Below are positions 62,253-64,000 of a stretch of DNA of 64,000 nt, in pieces. Location: the NCBI RefSeq assembly GCF_006440675.2, contig NZ_CP083951.1, positions 1,426,001 through 1,490,000 of the forward strand, in the 5' to 3' direction. The notes under the pieces were generated by a model, which saw nothing but the letters and a program-made list of their open reading frames with translations, did not search any database and was not told the origin of the DNA. Positions within the stretch are counted from its first letter, which is position 1. Every line of letters starts with the position of its first letter. The DNA is from Mesorhizobium sp. B2-8-5 (GTDB lineage: Bacteria > Pseudomonadota > Alphaproteobacteria > Rhizobiales > Rhizobiaceae). The translations under genes were made by a program, and so were the position numbers.

Positions 62253-62544
62253 CCAACTGCCCGAGATCGAACTGGAGGACCGCGGCTCCAAGGGACGCTA
62301 CGTGCTGCGCGGCCCCGGCGGCGCCGAGGCTGAGATGACCTTCACCAAGATCGGCGAGCACCAGCTCATCATCGACCACACCGAGGTGCCGGATGTCTTT
62401 CGCGGCCAGGGCGCCGGGCTTCGGCTCGTCACCCGCGCGGTCGAGGACGCACGCGCGGCCGGCAAGAAGATCATCCCGCTCTGCCCCTTCGCCAACGCCC
62501 AGTTCCGCCGCCATCCGGAATGGGCGGATGTGCTGAAGCAATGA
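62245..62544 (+). CDS. small GNAT-type N-acetyltransferase
   Basis: A 99-residue protein of the short YjdJ/COG2388 GNAT type. The acetyl-CoA loop is VFRGQGAGLRLVTRAVEDARAAG and the end is KIIPLCPFANAQFRRHPEW. The first strand ends in IIDHTEVPD. It overlaps the mhqD-like gene by eight bases, with AGGAGGCAAGAACA before the ATG at 62245. Substrate unknown; acetylation of a small molecule is likely, as it belongs to the same operon. Confidence 0.9.
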   Translation: MADQLPEIELEDRGSKGRYVLRGPGGAEAEMTFTKIGEHQLIIDHTEVPDVFRGQGAGLRLVTRAVEDARAAGKKIIPLCPFANAQFRRHPEWADVLKQ

Positions 62545-62550
62545 GCTTTC

Positions 62551-62695
62551 CCTTCTGGGAGAAGGTGGATCGGCGCGCGGCGCCGAGACGGATGAGGGAT
62601 GCTCCAGCGGGGTGAGACGTCGGCATTCCCTGGAACCCCCCTTCATCCGTCGCCTTCGGCGACCTTCTCCCATAGGGGGCCCACAAGGGGAGAAG
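62551..62695. repeat. inverted CTTCTCCC-type repeat pair
   Basis: Left arm (TTCTGGGAGAAGGTGGATCGGC then GACGGATGAGGG) and right arm (CTTCATCCGTCGCC then GACCTTCTCCCATAGG) are partly complementary, and the terminal GGGGAGAAGG belongs to the family seen at 16785-16834. It fills the gap between the GNAT gene and the dipeptidase gene. Confidence 0.65.
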
Positions 62696-62788
62696 GAGAA
62701 GCCCTTGGCATTTGCACGGCCCGATCATCTTGCCTAAGTTGACGGTTCGCCCGGACGAAACCTGTCGTCCCGCCTGTCCCCGATTTGA

Positions 62789-63859
62789 ATGGCTTCCCTG
62801 ATGACCGATACCGACCTGATCCCCGTTTTCGACGGACATAACGACACGCTGCTTCGGCTCTACCAGTCGAAGGAAGCCGACGTCGAAAAGCTGTTCATCG
62901 AGGGGACGCCGGGCGGCCATATCGACCTGCCGCGCGCCAGGAAGGGCGGCTTTGCCGGCGGCATGTTCGCTATCTTTCCGCCGCCGGTCGAGAAGTCGAA
63001 GCGCAGCGCCGTGCCGCCGGCGCCGAGCGACAATGAACCGCTGCCGCCGGAGCTGCCGCAGGCCGAGGCGATCACCTCGACCATCGGCATGGCCTCGATC
63101 CTGTTTCGGCTGGAGCGTGCCGGCGCGTTGACCGTCTGCCGCAGCGCCGGCGATGTGCGTGACGCGATGGCGAAGGGCTCGATCGCGGCGGTGTTCCACA
63201 TCGAAGGCGTCGAGGCGATCGATCCCGGGCTTGCCATGCTCGACGTGCTGCACGCCGCAGGCCTGCGCTCGCTGGGCATCGTCTGGAGCCGCCCCAACGC
63301 CTTCGGCAATGGCGTGCCGTTCCGCTTTCCGTCGTCGCCCGACACCGGACCGGGCCTCACCGACGCCGGCAAGGCGCTGGTCAAGGCCTGCAATCAGCTC
63401 AGGATCATGATCGACCTCTCGCATCTCAACGAGAAGGGTTTTCGCGATGTCGCGGCGCTGAGCGACGCGCCGCTGGTCGCCACCCATTCCAACGTGCATG
63501 CGATCTGCGGCCACTCGCGCAACCTGACCGACTGGCAGCTCGGCGCGATCCGCGAGTCGGGCGGCATGGTCGGCCTCAACTTCGCCACCGGCTTCCTGCG
63601 CGAGGACGGCCGCATGAATGCCGACACCAGTATTGATGTCATGGTGCGCCACATCGACTCGCTTTTACAGGCGCTGGGCGAGGACGGCGTCGGGCTAGGC
63701 TCGGATTTCGACGGCGCCATGATCCCAGCCCCCATCGGCGACGTCGCCGGCCTGCCGAAGCTCATCGACGCGCTCGCCGCGCGCGGTTTCGGGCGCGCGC
63801 TGATCGAGAAGATCGCCTATCGCAACTGGTTGAGCGTGTTGGAAAGGACGATCGGATAG
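62789..63859 (+). CDS. membrane dipeptidase family enzyme (peptidase M19)
   Basis: A 356-residue metal-dependent dipeptidase. Zinc-binding elements are VFDGHNDTLLRL near residue 14, AAVFHIEGVEAIDPG near residue 130 and DLSHLNEKGFRDVAALSDAPLVATHSNVHAI near residue 210; the closing GLGSDFDGAMIPAPIGDVAGL is typical of M19. Bacterial members hydrolyse dipeptides and some amide substrates. The start at 62789 lacks a clear ribosome site, and an internal ATG at 62801 is also possible. Confidence 0.9.
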   Translation: MASLMTDTDLIPVFDGHNDTLLRLYQSKEADVEKLFIEGTPGGHIDLPRARKGGFAGGMFAIFPPPVEKSKRSAVPPAPSDNEPLPPELPQAEAITSTIGMASILFRLERAGALTVCRSAGDVRDAMAKGSIAAVFHIEGVEAIDPGLAMLDVLHAAGLRSLGIVWSRPNAFGNGVPFRFPSSPDTGPGLTDAGKALVKACNQLRIMIDLSHLNEKGFRDVAALSDAPLVATHSNVHAICGHSRNLTDWQLGAIRESGGMVGLNFATGFLREDGRMNADTSIDVMVRHIDSLLQALGEDGVGLGSDFDGAMIPAPIGDVAGLPKLIDALAARGFGRALIEKIAYRNWLSVLERTIG

Positions 63860-63921
63860 GCCACCCCGTGTGAAGGCACAATCCGGGACGCTGGGATTGG
63901 AGCCAGAACGCTCCCCACTTC

Positions 63922-63978
63922 GTCATTCCAGGGTCTGCGCCGCGTCGCTTCGCTCGTTGCTCCGCCCTAGAATGACGA
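63922..63978. repeat. single arm of the 42004-42190 repeat family
   Basis: CGTCATTCCAGGGTCTGCGC followed by CGCGTCGCTTCGCTCGTTGC and TCCGCCCTAGAATGACGA matches the right arm at 42124-42190 with a few changes. No gene is visible in the last 141 bases. Confidence 0.78.
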
Positions 63979-64000
63979 GGTGAAGGGCTGCTTAACCACC

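Overview
This 64 kb window is high-GC chromosomal DNA from an alphaproteobacterium of the order Hyphomicrobiales (Rhizobiales), most like Mesorhizobium. That placement rests on gene content: TrcR/DUF1013, DUF1192, DUF1127 and DUF2865 proteins, a PhyR-NepR-EcfG stress module, tkt-gap-pgk-fba clustering, pst-phoU-phoB, and intergenic repeats typical of mesorhizobia. It is inference, since no rRNA or species marker is present. There is one tRNA (Glu, CTC) and a probable 6S RNA after zapA. No prophage, IS transposase or CRISPR array was seen.

Layout. 0-7 kb: partial MFS transporter, quinone oxidoreductase, TrcR, and a WYL/YafY regulator unit with two matching 26-bp inverted repeats that look like its operators. 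7-15 kb: carbon metabolism on the minus strand (tkt, gap, a K+/H+ antiporter, pgk, class I fba). 15-20 kb: DUF4164-zapA-6S, 1-Cys peroxiredoxin, rpoH, rluD-type pseudouridine synthase. 20-28 kb: the least familiar region. It holds a coupled operon of a coiled-coil protein, an inner-membrane OmpA-domain protein and a Rab-like small GTPase. Beside it lies a soluble histidine kinase/NarL-type regulator pair flanked by two near-identical tandem TGAC-N4-GTCA promoters, one facing yidB-DUF2853-mscL and the other facing a small membrane peptide and an XRE protein.

28-36 kb: VOC protein, a GST with a histone-H1-like Lys/Ala tail, secreted hypotheticals, and a large PAS hybrid kinase. 36-42 kb: Pho-box-driven pstSCAB-phoU-phoB without an adjacent phoR. 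42-47 kb: ROK repressor and a D-xylose-type ABC transporter (xylF, xylH, single-domain xylG). 47-58 kb: a general stress response island. Its core is phyR and nepR-ecfG, with HWE-type kinases and a single-domain receiver. Ten perfect GGAAC-N16/17-CGTT promoters sit in front of genes there: phyR, nepR-ecfG, a kinase, a Crp/Fnr regulator and several envelope or membrane proteins. 58-64 kb: sulfatase, an mhqO-mhqD-like operon with a GNAT gene, and an M19 dipeptidase, with a TetR-type palindrome between sulfatase and mhqO.

Taken together, much of the window concerns sensing and protecting the cell envelope. The EcfG regulon island, the MscL-linked two-component unit and the GTPase/OmpA operon are its most informative parts. 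All functional statements come from reading motifs and context; no database search was run.
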